This document shows, one piece after another, positions 1 to 10,445 of a stretch of 24,667 nucleotides of DNA. Location of the stretch: positions 167,701 to 192,367 of the forward strand of contig BCIJ01000033.1 of the NCBI GenBank assembly GCA_001599935.1. Direction: 5' to 3'. The position numbers and the translations under genes were made by a program. The stretch is from Holtermannia corniformis (taxonomy: Eukaryota > Basidiomycota > Tremellomycetes > Holtermanniales). The notes under the pieces were generated by a model. The model was not told where the DNA came from, made no database searches, and saw only the letters and a program-made list of their open reading frames with translations. Every line of letters begins with the position of its first letter. The first letter of the stretch is position 1.

Positions 1-2
1 GC

Positions 3-398
3 GCACCCATCCTCTTCGTCAAAAAGAAGGATGGCTCTCTCCGCTTGTGTATGGATTACCGTGGACTTAACAGGATCACCATCAAGAACCGCTACCCGCT
101 ACCGCTCATTGGAGAATCTCTGGATAGACTACAGGGCGCCACTGTCTTCTCAAAGTTAGACATCCGTGGTGCCTACAATCTTATCCGCGTCAAAGAATCT
201 GACATCTGGAAAACGGCTTTCCGTACGCGCTATGGTCTTTTTGAGTGCGCTGTGATGCCGTTTGGCTTGACCAACGCACCCGGAACGTTCCAAGCATTTG
301 TCAATGACATCTTCCGTGATCTTCTAGACATCAGAGTACTTGTGTACTTGGACCAAGGACGGATGGCAACCACACTGCCGATGTGTCGGAGGTCTTGA
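3..398 (+). pseudogene. pol: gypsy reverse transcriptase, 5' partial, broken at the YxDD box
   Basis: The open frame starts at base 3 and shows typical gypsy RT motifs in order: [19 protein letters not shown], then [16 protein letters not shown], then the MPFGLTNAP block. The catalytic box should read YLDD, but here it reads V-Y-L-D-Q at about 342-356, and the frame ends at the stop at 396-398. The rest of the RT resumes in another frame at 383 ([16 protein letters not shown]). Between YLD and VSEVL there are 29 nt, about 16 fewer than usual for this family, so a small deletion removed the second catalytic aspartate and shifted the frame. An enzyme from this copy could not polymerise. The cause could also be an assembly error in a multi-copy repeat. 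Confidence 0.88.
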
Positions 399-2986
399 CA
401 AGATTGCATGACAACGGACTCTACGCCAAAGCTGAGAAATGCGAGTTTGATACCACGGAGACAGAGTTCCTTGGCTTTGTCATTGGTAAAGATGGAGTCA
501 AGATGTCAGACACAAAGACGTTGTCCATTGCATCCTGGCCAGCTCCTGCCTCAGTCAAGGACGTTCAAGCATTCTTGGGCTTTGCCAACTTCTACAGACG
601 GTTCATCAACGGGTATTCTGGCATCGCCAAACCCCTGTCAGACCTGACCAAAAAGGAGGCAACGTCCAAGGGCTTCATCCTGACAGACACTGCCAAAGAT
701 GCTTTTGAGGATCTCAAACGTGCTTTTACCACTGCTCCCGTCCTACGTCATTTTGATCCTGCTCTGCCAACTACCATTGAATGTGACGCCTCAGACTTTG
801 CTATTGCAGCAGTCCTCTCCCAAGAGGACAACAGCAAAGAGCTCCACCCTGTTGCCTTCATGTCACGGAAAATGGGACCGGCAGAGTTGAACTACGACAT
901 CCATGACAAAGAACTACTTGCCATTGTCTCTGCCATCCACAGCTGGCGGCACTACTTGGAATCTGTGCCAGAGTTTACCATTATCACGGACCACAAGGCC
1001 CTGGAATACTTCCAGACGGAGCGGAATCTGAACCGCCGCCAAAGCCGTTGGTCTAATGATGTGAACCATCACCGTTACCGTATTGTCCACCGTGCGGGCA
1101 GGCTGCATGGAAAAGCAGATGCTTTGAGCNGCCGCAGCGACTACAAGGGGGGGAGTAAGGCCTCTGAGTCTTTACCCATCCGGCTGCTACGCCCCGTAGA
1201 AGACTCAGCTGGTGTTGTAGCCGCTGCAACGTCTCTTCAGCCTGGCTCCCAATCTTTCATGGATCAAGTCAAAGTTTGCCTTGCCACAGACCCAGACGTT
1301 CACAAATTCATTCCACTCTTGGAGAATCCAGAACTACCTCGGACCACGGCGCAGGAAACTGCGCTTGCACCACTGACACTCAAAGACGGAGCCCTGTATC
1401 ATGAGACAAAGCTCTACATCCCAGACTCTGAACCTCTGCGGTCTGCAGTCCTATCCTCTGTGCATGACAACCCGTTGGCTGGACACTTTGGAATTGCCAA
1501 GACACTCGAGCTACTGGAACGTCAATTCTATTGGCCGCAAGTACGCAAAAGTGTGGAGGCATATGTCTCAAGCTGTGACACCTGCCAACGGGGAAAAGCT
1601 GGCAACACTCGCCCTGCCGGTCTCTTGCAACCACTGCCTATCCCGGAACGCCCCTGGTCCTCCATCTCCTATGATCACATTGTTGACCTACCGCTATCTT
1701 CTGGCTATACCTGCATCCTGGTTGTTGTGGACCGCTTTTCAAAGATGGCCCACTTCATTCCCACCAGGAAGACAGATGACGCCAAGGAGCTTGCGAGAGA
1801 CTTTGTGGATCATGTTGTCAAACTTCACGGCCTTCCAGACGAGATTGTCTCTGACAGAGGTGTCACCTTTGCAGCCAAGTGGTGGCGAGAAGTCTTGAAG
1901 ATCCTCGGCACAGAGACCAAGCTGTCAACAGCATTTCATCCTCAGACCAATGGACAGACGGAACGTGTGAACCAGATTCTAGAGCATTACCTCCGGATGC
2001 ACTGCAACTATCAGCAAGATGATTGGGTACAGCAGCTGGCCTTGGCAGAGTTTGCCTACAACAACGGGCATCACTCTTCTATTGGCACAACCCCCTTCTT
2101 TGTCAACTACGGTCAACACCCACGGACTCCAGCTCAAGTCATCACNGACACTTCAGAACATCTCCCTCACGCCACCGCCCATGTCAATCGTATCCTAGAC
2201 ACCCAACNCCAAGCCGCCATTGCCCTAGCCAAAGCACAAGAAACGTACAAGTCTTACGCAGACAAGAAACGCAAAGACTTNGATCCAGAAGACTTCAAAC
2301 CTGGCAATCAAGTCCTCCTCCGCAGAACCAACATACGGACTCAACGGCCCAGCAGCAAGCTGGATGATAAATGGGTTGGCCCCTACACTATTGACAAGGC
2401 TGTGGGAGAACGCTCTTTCCGTTTGATACTCCCGCCTGGCTCCCGCGTACACCCAACCTTCCATGTCTCCCTCCTGAAGCCCTACATTCCCGACACCTTC
2501 CCTACTCGCCAATCNGAACCGNCACCACCTCCAGTCATCACAGGTGATGGTGANCCNGAATGGGAGGTTGAACGCATCCTGGACTCCCGTCTCCGCGGAC
2601 GCAAGAAGGAACTCGAATACTACGTGGACTGGGTTGGCTACGGCAAGGAAGACCGCGAATGGGTCAAGGCCGTGGACTTTGANGACGATGACGACCTGGT
2701 GGTGGCCTTCCACACCGCGTACCCTGGCAAACCCGGCTTCAACCGCATCTCCAAGAAATCCCAAAACTCCACTGCCGCCGCCACACACACGTCCCCTCCG
2801 GGACCCCCTCCTGTCACCCCTGCGCTTGCCCGCTTCCTCTACGACCGCCCACCTCACGAAGACCTTGGCATAGCCCGAGATCGTCAACGCCTCCGCAACC
2901 AATACCGCCGCAGACTTCAGAGACATCAAGTCTGGCGCTCGGAGCGCGCCTTGAAGAGGGGGACTAGTGTCATGATTGACACGTAG
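383..2986 (+). CDS. pol: gypsy Pol remainder: RT thumb, RNase H, integrase, chromodomain
   Basis: This 867-codon frame continues the polyprotein after the RT lesion. Visible parts: the end of RT (residues 1-90); RNase H (about 125-250, with [17 protein letters not shown], then KELLAIV and [10 protein letters not shown]); the integrase zinc-binding HHCC (H361, H368, C398, C401); the integrase core D431, D491 and E527, with exactly 35 residues between the last two (DD35E); and a chromodomain at about 726-770 ([21 protein letters not shown]). Six codons carry N and give X. The frame runs 19 bases into the 3' LTR and stops with TAG. It probably has no start codon of its own, being normally part of one Gag-Pol product. 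The integrase looks complete although the RT is dead. Confidence 0.93.
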   Translation: MSEVLTRLHDNGLYAKAEKCEFDTTETEFLGFVIGKDGVKMSDTKTLSIASWPAPASVKDVQAFLGFANFYRRFINGYSGIAKPLSDLTKKEATSKGFILTDTAKDAFEDLKRAFTTAPVLRHFDPALPTTIECDASDFAIAAVLSQEDNSKELHPVAFMSRKMGPAELNYDIHDKELLAIVSAIHSWRHYLESVPEFTIITDHKALEYFQTERNLNRRQSRWSNDVNHHRYRIVHRAGRLHGKADALSXRSDYKGGSKASESLPIRLLRPVEDSAGVVAAATSLQPGSQSFMDQVKVCLATDPDVHKFIPLLENPELPRTTAQETALAPLTLKDGALYHETKLYIPDSEPLRSAVLSSVHDNPLAGHFGIAKTLELLERQFYWPQVRKSVEAYVSSCDTCQRGKAGNTRPAGLLQPLPIPERPWSSISYDHIVDLPLSSGYTCILVVVDRFSKMAHFIPTRKTDDAKELARDFVDHVVKLHGLPDEIVSDRGVTFAAKWWREVLKILGTETKLSTAFHPQTNGQTERVNQILEHYLRMHCNYQQDDWVQQLALAEFAYNNGHHSSIGTTPFFVNYGQHPRTPAQVIXDTSEHLPHATAHVNRILDTQXQAAIALAKAQETYKSYADKKRKDXDPEDFKPGNQVLLRRTNIRTQRPSSKLDDKWVGPYTIDKAVGERSFRLILPPGSRVHPTFHVSLLKPYIPDTFPTRQXEPXPPPVITGDGXXEWEVERILDSRLRGRKKELEYYVDWVGYGKEDREWVKAVDFXDDDDLVVAFHTAYPGKPGFNRISKKSQNSTAAATHTSPPGPPPVTPALARFLYDRPPHEDLGIARDRQRLRNQYRRRLQRHQVWRSERALKRGTSVMIDT
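2953..2963 (+). other. polypurine tract (plus-strand primer site)
   Basis: An unbroken 11-base purine run (GAAGAGGGGGA) lies four bases before the proposed 3' LTR start, where gypsy elements prime plus-strand DNA synthesis. Confidence 0.7.
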
Positions 2987-3620
2987 TCCAGAGGTTCGAT
3001 TCCCCATCACGGACTTTTCCTTTTGCCTTTTTGCCTTGACTTTCCCTTCCTGCCACACTGCCACACTGCCACTGAGGCATTTTGAGGCATTAAGCAGCCA
3101 ATCACATCACGTCCCTGGTTCAACCCCCAACTAGGAACATTTGCAAATCTTTTTGCTCTCTTTTCATTGGTGGCCACTGAGGCATTTCCCACAGACCTCC
3201 ACCGTGGCTGAGTAATCCTGACTAGGGGAAACTCCCCAGCAGAAGTACTTAAGCCCGGCCTTTTGCCCTTCTTCCCTTCACTGGTCTCACACTCTTCTTT
3301 CACCTTTGCCACCTTGTACCTACTGGTAGCTTAGGCTATACATCTACTAGTGCTGCCGAGTCCTCCTCCAGCCACAAGCCTCCGAACTTGACACCGCGCC
3401 TGCGCGCGCCCTTTTGTTTCTCTCGTCTCTTGTTGTATCTCCATCGCTCGAATATTATAGTGTTCATCCTATTCTCTCTCGTCGATCCTCCAGAGCCCTC
3501 GAGTGCGGAACTTAGCTTTCCGCATCGCGCGATCTAGAGTCCCGCTTCCCCGAGGCCGATCGCTGCGTCGATCTCGCCTCTCCTTTCGGGCTATCGCCTT
3601 CTCTCGGCGAGGCCCTCACA
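2968..3620 (+). repeat. 3' LTR of the chromovirus (653 bp)
   Basis: It begins TGTCATGATTGACA just after the polypurine tract and is taken to end with GGCCCTCACA at 3620 (TG...CA). The right boundary is supported by comparison with the solo LTR at 4683-5001, whose U5 end (read on the minus strand) has the matching GGCGAGGGCGTCACA. Both also share a nearly identical ~38-bp block (here 3428-3465, containing CGAATATTATAGTGTTC) that probably lies at the R/U5 region. The next five bases are GTAAG; the partner target duplication would be off the left edge. Confidence 0.75.
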
Positions 3621-3869
3621 GTAAGCCGCCCGATGACGGGCTAACATCTTTGGTTCTGCAAGTAGCGCACTTTCTGTTGCATTTCATGGGCTGGCTGGCT
3701 TGTGATTGCTTATGTAGATCATATCAAAGATTTGTGCACAAGATGAAGCCGTGAAAAGCGGTATGAAGTGCACCACAGAGCTTCATGTAGTTTTAGGGTG
3801 TACACTCTGCATCCCCTCCTCGCAATGGATGTTCTGTGTGAACAAGCACTTCCAAGCGTGCAAAGCACT
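3621..3869. other. intergenic, nothing recognised
   Basis: Between the chromovirus and the first solo LTR I see no coding, RNA or repeat signal. The short open frames here lack any recognisable motif. Confidence 0.6.
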
Positions 3870-4143
3870 TGTTACGACCCGAACCCGGTTGGTCAGGCCG
3901 AGCCGAGTGGACGACGAAGGTTGCCACGAGACGAGTCTTGTGAAAGGGTTGGACGGCGGTTGGGTTGCCTGAGGATCAGACTGCGGTGGCAACGCAGCAG
4001 GCAATGACGAAGTCGACGACGAAGGCGGAGACGAGGCTTGACGTTGTTCTTGAACTGTCGACTGTTGACCAGTGCTTAGGATTGCACAAGTAACATATGA
4101 GAATCGATCCTTGGGAAGAAGACCCAAGGGCGATTCTGGCAGG

Positions 4144-4152
4144 CTTTATATA
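4144..4152 (-). promoter_or_regulatory. TATA box inside the solo LTR
   Basis: The minus strand reads TATATAAAG followed by CCTG. Its position, about 30 bases past the tandem repeats in the minus direction, fits a Pol II promoter of the former element. On the plus strand the match is poorer, which is why I orient the LTR to minus. Confidence 0.55.
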
Positions 4153-4185
4153 CAAAAACAGACTTTCAGTTTTCAGTCCCAATCC

Positions 4186-4294
4186 TTTCATGAAACTTTC
4201 ATGAACCTTTCATGAAACTTTCATGAAACTTTCATGAACCTTTCATGAACCTTTCATGAACCTTTCATGAACTTTTCATGAACATTTCGTGAAA
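4186..4294 (-). repeat. ten 11-bp tandem repeats, palindromic core TTCATGAA
   Basis: Copies of TTTCATGAA start at 4186, 4197, 4208, 4219, 4230, 4241, 4252, 4263, 4274 and 4285, a constant 11-bp step. Nine cores are identical; the last has TTTCGTGAA. The two bases between units vary (AC or CC mostly). The core is a perfect dyad, and the spacing is close to one DNA helical turn, so bound dimers would sit on one face. By position it looks like the U3 enhancer of the former retrotransposon. The binding protein is unknown; the TTCnnGAA core resembles part of a heat-shock element, but a canonical one repeats every 10 bp. Confidence 0.92.
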
Positions 4295-4370
4295 TCCTGT
4301 GGAGACGAGGTTTGAAAGTGGCGGGCCTATGTGTCACGGGCCGAGGCCTAGACCGGGTCGTGACAGCACT

Positions 4371-4677
4371 GCTCAGCAGACGTCTGAAGATACTTTGTGA
4401 AGATGAGGCAACAGATACGCTCTGAAACTGTTTGGCGGGCAGACATACACAAGAAGTGCGCTTCTTGGAGTGCAGCAGATATCTATGTTTGCCCGGTCCT
4501 CCTCAGCAACTGAAGCTATCAATGCAGCGCTGTCCACACGTCTTCAGCAGCATACCGAAAGGGTGCAACACCAGCCGAGTGTACAGAAAAGTGCCATGCC
4601 GGTGACACACGGGAGCAAAGGCCTTGCAAAGCAGCTTGAGCAAAATTAAGCAGCACGTATATAAGGGGATATTTTCA
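4371..4677. other. intergenic, nothing recognised
   Basis: The stretch between the two solo LTRs shows no open frame with known motifs and no repeat. It is presumably old host sequence that served as a target for insertions. Confidence 0.55.
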
Positions 4678-4682
4678 CTATA

Positions 4683-5001
4683 TGTGACGCCCTCGCCTAA
4701 GGAAGACGAGGACTGGGAGGTCGAGGCGGGATCGGCGAAGATCTACCTCCGAAAGGGAAACTCTCAGTCGCGCAGCGGAAAGCGAGGNTCCGCACTACGA
4801 GGAACCTCGAGGATCGACGAGCGAGAATAGAGTGAGAACACTATAATATTCGAGCGATGTAGATACAACAAGAAACGACGCGAAGACGAGGGGGCGCGGC
4901 GGCACAGCCGCAGCGCACAGACAGTGGTGCGATTAGCACCAGTGGCACTCTGCGCGCCGCGCAGCGGCTACTCGCCACGTGACACCGCCATAGGCGTGAC
5001 A
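4683..5001 (-). repeat. solo LTR with CTATA target duplication (319 bp)
   Basis: On the plus strand it starts TGTGACGCCC and ends GGCGTGACA, with perfect 5-bp flanks CTATA (4678-4682 and 5002-5006). Read on the minus strand it is TGTCACGCC...GTCACA. It shares with the chromovirus 3' LTR a ~38-bp block (4837-4872 region, complement of the block near 3428-3465) and a similar U5 end, while the first half (U3) is unrelated and GC-rich. It therefore comes from a related but distinct gypsy family inserted in the opposite orientation. One N lies at 4788. Confidence 0.9.
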
Positions 5002-5006
5002 CTATA

Positions 5007-5679
5007 CGCCAAGTCGGGAGTGTCTTGTTGGTAGTTTCCTCTTCTATAGTCTCTGAACTACCATCACAAGCAGCTTGACGTCTCCAGCAGCTTTGCTAGT
5101 GTATTGAATGGCTGCGACATATAGGTACCTCAGATGACAGAGCTGCCATGTTCAGAAAGCCATAACACCACGTGGGGAGCGTGTTTTGCTGCCGTTCAAG
5201 GCTGAGCGGCTAGATTGCAAGCTAATCTAAATCTCTACTGGGTATCTTGTCTCAAATCGGGGTGTGAAGTGATGTACCAATGCATAAGTGCAAAAAACAC
5301 CACTGCCACCAGACGCCTCGAATGCCACTGTCAACTTATTTCTGACGCGCACTGTACCAAGTCACCTCAAATGCACTGCGGCACATGCTTGGGGTAAGAA
5401 GACATCGTGTGCCAGCGCAAGCGTTGTACGAATGAATAAAGGATTCCAGCGCGGTTGAGGCGGAGCCATTGCACCTGGTCATGACCTCGGGGGCAAATTT
5501 CAAGCGCGCTTGAGCTCTCGTCTTCGTCTACTCCTCTCATAGAGATACAAAGTGGTTCATACGGTGCTACTTCGGACCGCGACGAGTGACGTCGCCCGCA
5601 GGTCTTGAATGATCGGGCAGATCACCCAGCCAAGCCCGTCGCCCGGATCACTTGTCCTCTCATTTCCCCCTAGTTCACA
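5007..5679. other. upstream region of the first small-gene array
   Basis: No gene is recognised in these 673 bases. Short frames at 5215-5397 and 5609-5875 have no motif, and the latter overlaps the first array gene in another frame. The pyrimidine-rich stretch just before 5680 (about 5650-5675) may hold transcription start signals for that gene. Unlike the other array copies, this one has no ATAAAG element within 70 bases of its ATG. Confidence 0.45.
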
Positions 5680-5952
5680 ATGTCCACTAGCAATCTGTCA
5701 GCACTCGCTCAAGCACAGGTGGGCCTCATTTCAAGAAAGAGCGATCTGCCGTCCGAGCCACTTCAGGTCTTCTGGGACAAGGTCCATGCCGAGGGACTCA
5801 CCCCGGGGGCACTCAACCTCGCTCACCGGGTCCTCACCCAGGAGAGTTCGGGGTCAATGTCGGACGCGGACTTGAACTCATACGTGACCTCTATCCTTGG
5901 CCATGCTGACCTTGATCAAGAGCTTGTCGCACAGATCATCGTGCCCGTATGA
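5680..5952 (+). CDS. small tandem-family protein, copy A (90 aa, intact)
   Basis: This is an intronless frame for a 90-residue protein that I do not recognise. It is the first of five related copies on the same strand. Family landmarks seen here: an N-terminal block L-P-S-E-P-L-Q-V-F-W-D-K-V at about 23-35, a H-A-E-G-L-T-P turn (36-42), then after a variable S/G-rich gap M-S-D-A-D-L-N-S-Y-V-T-S-I-L (about 60-73) and A-D-L-D-Q-E-L-V-A-Q-I-I near the C terminus. It looks like a small helical, soluble, acidic protein; no signal peptide, membrane segment or cysteine pattern is present. The start ATG is chosen because copies B, C and D also begin M-S. Paralogy is what supports it as a gene; the function is unknown. 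Confidence 0.62.
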   Translation: MSTSNLSALAQAQVGLISRKSDLPSEPLQVFWDKVHAEGLTPGALNLAHRVLTQESSGSMSDADLNSYVTSILGHADLDQELVAQIIVPV

Positions 5953-6477
5953 GTGGTGTAGAGTGCTCCGCGGAAATGCACCTTGTCTGCCTTGCACAAC
6001 ACCGCGTGGCGATCGACGAGGGTTCCAGTGAGACTAGATGGGGATATTGTTTCTTTGAAGACTATACGTCTACCAGCCTACAGAAATCAGGGCTCGTAAT
6101 GGAGTGCGCCTGGAGGCTCAGTGCCAATTTACGATCAAACGCAATATCATGGCGCATACGACGCGCTATGCACTGCCCCCATAACGACGTCTTTCAAGTC
6201 AAGGCTCCGATAGCATATTGCGATCGTCATTTGTGCTCTCCATTCACGCGCTTTGCTGCAGCACAGTGAGAAGGACCACAGTACCGGTGCGCTGTCCTTT
6301 TTGCGAGATCTTGAGTGCTTCAAGGGACGACGCAAGCTGCTTTGTTCTGCAATGCAAGCGGAGCTGATGCACAACCTTGGCATATGGCGAGACTGACGTG
6401 ACCACACTAAAGGCGACACATAAAAGCGCTACAGAGCGACTTGACCGCATATCATCCTAACAGCACATCTTATCCCA

Positions 6478-6829
6478 ATGTCAACAGACTACAGGGATGG
6501 CCTACCCAATGACACCGTCAAGTCTTTCTTCGACAGTATCCATGCCGAGGGGTTGACCGCTCAGGACCTAGCTATGTACTGCAGTCCATACCCTTAGTGT
6601 CACTGGCATGGAGAATGGGATGACAGAGGACGATATCGAGTATTGGACAAAAGACATCATTGAAGATGCAAGTTTGGACGTCGGGCTTATCAATGAAGCA
6701 ACAGAGATCACGGAACAGATGGGTAAGTAGATGAACACTGTTTGCATGCATTCCGACATGGCTCCTGATGAAGTAGCGTCCACGTGTGCGCGCTGTAACT
6801 CTGGACCGCTTTCCACCCATGAAAGATGA
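6478..6829 (+). pseudogene. small tandem-family protein, copy B (frameshifted)
   Basis: The frame starts MSTDYRDGLPNDTVKSFFDS with the family block L-P-N-D-T-V-K-S-F-F-D-S-I and H-A-E-G-L-T, then stops at 6597. The rest continues in another frame from about 6590: T-L-S-V-T-G-M-E-N-G-M-T-E-D-D-I-E-Y-W, then I-I-E-D-A-S-L-D, matching copy A's second half. One single-base indel near 6585-6597 explains the break. A strong donor (GTAAGT at 6723), a CTGAT branch and an AG at 6776 suggest a 54-nt intron after Q-M, giving a short cysteine-containing tail ending at 6829; without splicing the frame ends at 6730. A sequencing error at the indel would make this an intact gene. A TATA-like ACATAAAAG lies at 6418-6426. 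Confidence 0.6.
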
Positions 6830-7153
6830 TTCGCCATACGCAGCTTGTCAACTTCTATCGCCGTGACCTGTGCAGGTATAGCGCAAAGGATATCCACCGT
6901 AATTCAGTTGATAGCCGACTCTCGTCGGTAACAGAGCGGGCTATACGGTCCACATGAACGGCCAGACTCCGTCCTGTGAGTGCATGACGTGGTGCAATTT
7001 AGCACTGGAATTATTGTCTTTGTACCAAAGGATTGCCTACGGAGCTTCCGTAGTGCTCGCTTAGAAAGCAATAGCCGCCATTGCATAAAGTTGCTGTGTG
7101 GGATCAGCTGAGCCATTCGGGAGCTGAAGCAAGCCATTAAGCAACTCTTTGCC

Positions 7154-7450
7154 ATGAGCTCTGAATATGATCGTAGCACGCTGCCGACCGAAGCTCTTCG
7201 CACCTTCTACGACAGCGTGGAGAGCAACCCAAGCAGCTCGGGGTTGGCTCAAGCAATCATCGATTACGGATCACTCGACCAAGACGTTGCCACGTCTGGT
7301 GTTGAAGGCTGGGCACCGCATGAAGTTTTGAGCGAAGATGAGCGCAAGTACTACTTGCAAAATATCTGTGACTTGTTGGATGTGGACCAGAACACTCGGG
7401 CCGGTGCAAAGGAGTTTGTTGCCGAGCATGAAGCCAAGCGCTTCGCTTGA
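7154..7450 (+). CDS. small tandem-family protein, copy C (98 aa, intact)
   Basis: An open frame of 98 residues, MSSEYDRSTLPTEALRTFYD..., has the family block L-P-T-E-A-L-R-T-F-Y-D-S-V at 10-22. After a longer middle part with G-V-E-G-W it has V-L-S-E-D-E-R-K-Y-Y-L-Q-N-I-C-D-L-L-D-V-D-Q (about 58-79), aligning with M-S-D-A-D-L of copy A. It ends A-E-H-E-A-K-R-F-A. The TATA-like GCATAAAG at 7083-7090 lies 63 bases upstream. It is about eight residues longer than copy A, mostly in the middle. The function is unknown; the strict preservation of the frame in a diverged copy suggests it was under selection. Confidence 0.62.
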   Translation: MSSEYDRSTLPTEALRTFYDSVESNPSSSGLAQAIIDYGSLDQDVATSGVEGWAPHEVLSEDERKYYLQNICDLLDVDQNTRAGAKEFVAEHEAKRFA

Positions 7451-7713
7451 TCTGCCAGCACATGTCGTGGAGCGCTTCTTTCCCTCACTTGTACATGCAT
7501 TGTGCGCGTACTATCGATTGTTGCCGCGCAACAGAGGCCGTCCTCTATCGGAGACGCTTCTGTGCAGCTTGCAAGTGCAGGACTGTGTTAGCGCATACGG
7601 AGTTGATTCTAATTGATGCAGTGATTGCTTCCAGCGCACTCCACGCAGCTCAGCCAACGTATAAAGATGCAACACGCTCCCTGGCCAACGTGCTGACAGC
7701 GCCATCTCACATC

Positions 7714-7903
7714 ATGTCAGACGACTCACTGCGAAGCTAGTCGCTGAAAGCGCTATACGACATCACAAACGACACCATCGACAGTCAGTGACTCAAGTCC
7801 GGGTCGAGCAATGCTATGCCGAGGGTAGACTGAACGACCAAGCGCTCGGTCAGTGGATCGTAGCAGTCTTGAATGACCGATACTCCTATGGCGCGACTGG
7901 TGC
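7714..7903 (+). pseudogene. small tandem-family protein, copy D (stop and frameshift)
   Basis: A start MSDDSLRS is followed at once by an in-frame TAG. Past the stop, S-L-K-A-L-Y-D-I-T-N-D-T keeps the family's first block. The second block appears in another frame from about 7788: Q-C-Y-A-E-G-R-L-N-D-Q-A-L-G-Q-W-I-V-A-V-L-N-D-R-Y, which aligns with G-S-M-S-D-A-D-L-N-S-Y-V-T-S-I-L of copy A. At least one nonsense change and one frameshift are needed, so this copy is dead unless unrecognised introns intervene. A TATA-like GTATAAAG is kept at 7659-7666. The right boundary is approximate. Confidence 0.5.
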
Positions 7904-8141
7904 TGGCCGGGTCGCGCGAGCGAGCAATGAGTATGTCGTTGACGGAGCGGAGATGCGACAAGTCTTCAGATTTGTGTGCGTATGCAAGGATCTCACAGCG
8001 GGCGGTAATACGATTGCGTGCCCGCGCTCGTTAGATCCTTTGCGCGTTCAACCCCGTATTCCTCTCTTCTCGCAAGTAAGGATCTCGTAGCGCAAACAGC
8101 ATAAAGTCCACGCCACCAGGACGGACAGGGCGGAGCAAGTT

Positions 8142-8423
8142 ATGGACCCTAACGAGCTACCGACACAAGAGTTGCAAAACCTGTACCACGCCGTCAAAGC
8201 CGTGTCTCACCGGGACACCTTGCTCGCTGTCATTTCAAGATGCCACACGAATCGAACGACGATAGACGGGACGGCTGTGTTGGATGATAGCACCTTGTGT
8301 CGACACATCGGGACGATCCTTGGGAAGGAGACGACTGCCGTCTTGGCGTGGTCTCCCAGCTTAAAACTTGTCAAGGAAGCACGCACCCCGCGAAGAAGAC
8401 GAACACTGCTCTCATATGACTAG
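8142..8423 (+). CDS. small tandem-family protein, copy E (93 aa)
   Basis: A 93-codon frame starts MDPNELPTQELQNLYHAVKA. The first family block is clear (L-P-T-Q-E-L-Q-N-L-Y-H-A-V, 6-18), the middle is diverged (R-C-H-T-N-R-T-T), and the second block is V-L-D-D-S-T-L-C-R-H-I-G-T-I-L-G-K-E (about 46-63). The very basic C-terminal end (R-T-P-R-R-R-R-T) is unlike the other copies and may mark a late frameshift. The TATA-like GCATAAAG is at 8099-8106. Its stop is only 41 bases from the 3' end of the convergent UGP1 gene, so the two transcripts probably overlap. Function unknown. Confidence 0.52.
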   Translation: MDPNELPTQELQNLYHAVKAVSHRDTLLAVISRCHTNRTTIDGTAVLDDSTLCRHIGTILGKETTAVLAWSPSLKLVKEARTPRRRRTLLSYD

Positions 8424-8463
8424 GCTTCGACTTCCCTTACTTGATCGTCCATCAGCGTTGCAT

Positions 8464-10445
<1,982 letters not shown>

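Larger units (their letters stand above)
1..3620 (+). mobile_element. Ty3/gypsy chromovirus, 3' part (RT to 3' LTR)
   Basis: The window opens inside the reverse transcriptase of an LTR retrotransposon and follows it through RNase H, integrase, a C-terminal chromodomain, a polypurine tract and a 3' LTR. The order RT-RNaseH-integrase is that of Ty3/gypsy elements, and the chromodomain after the integrase defines chromoviruses, whose integrases are thought to read histone marks when choosing target sites. Gag, protease, the primer binding site and the 5' LTR lie outside the window, so neither target duplication nor LTR identity (age) can be judged. Nine single N positions fall in this element, as expected if several near-identical copies were merged in assembly. 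Confidence 0.93.
3870..4365 (-). repeat. solo LTR with GCACT target duplication (496 bp)
   Basis: The ends are TGTTACGACCCG on the plus strand at the left and CGGGTCGTGACA at the right, so on either strand the unit is TG...CA with inverted termini. It is flanked by perfect 5-bp direct repeats GCACT (3865-3869 and 4366-4370). A single LTR with a target duplication and no internal region is the usual product of recombination between the two LTRs of a full element. A good TATA box (TATATAAAG, minus strand, 4144-4152) suggests the LTR points to the minus strand, which places the 11-bp repeats (4186-4294) in U3 upstream of the promoter. No sequence of this type belongs to the neighbouring chromovirus LTR. 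Confidence 0.9.

Noticed and set aside
2225..3064. 279-codon minus-strand frame across the chromovirus end
   Set aside because: Antisense shadow of the integrase C terminus and chromodomain, running into the LTR; no motif.
4186..4294. CRISPR-like array
   Set aside because: Repeats of 11 bp without unique spacers inside a fungal LTR are a simple tandem repeat, not a CRISPR.
4186..4294. Canonical heat-shock element array
   Set aside because: TTCnnGAA dyads are present, but the 11-bp step breaks the 5-bp alternation of true HSEs; kept only as a possible resemblance.
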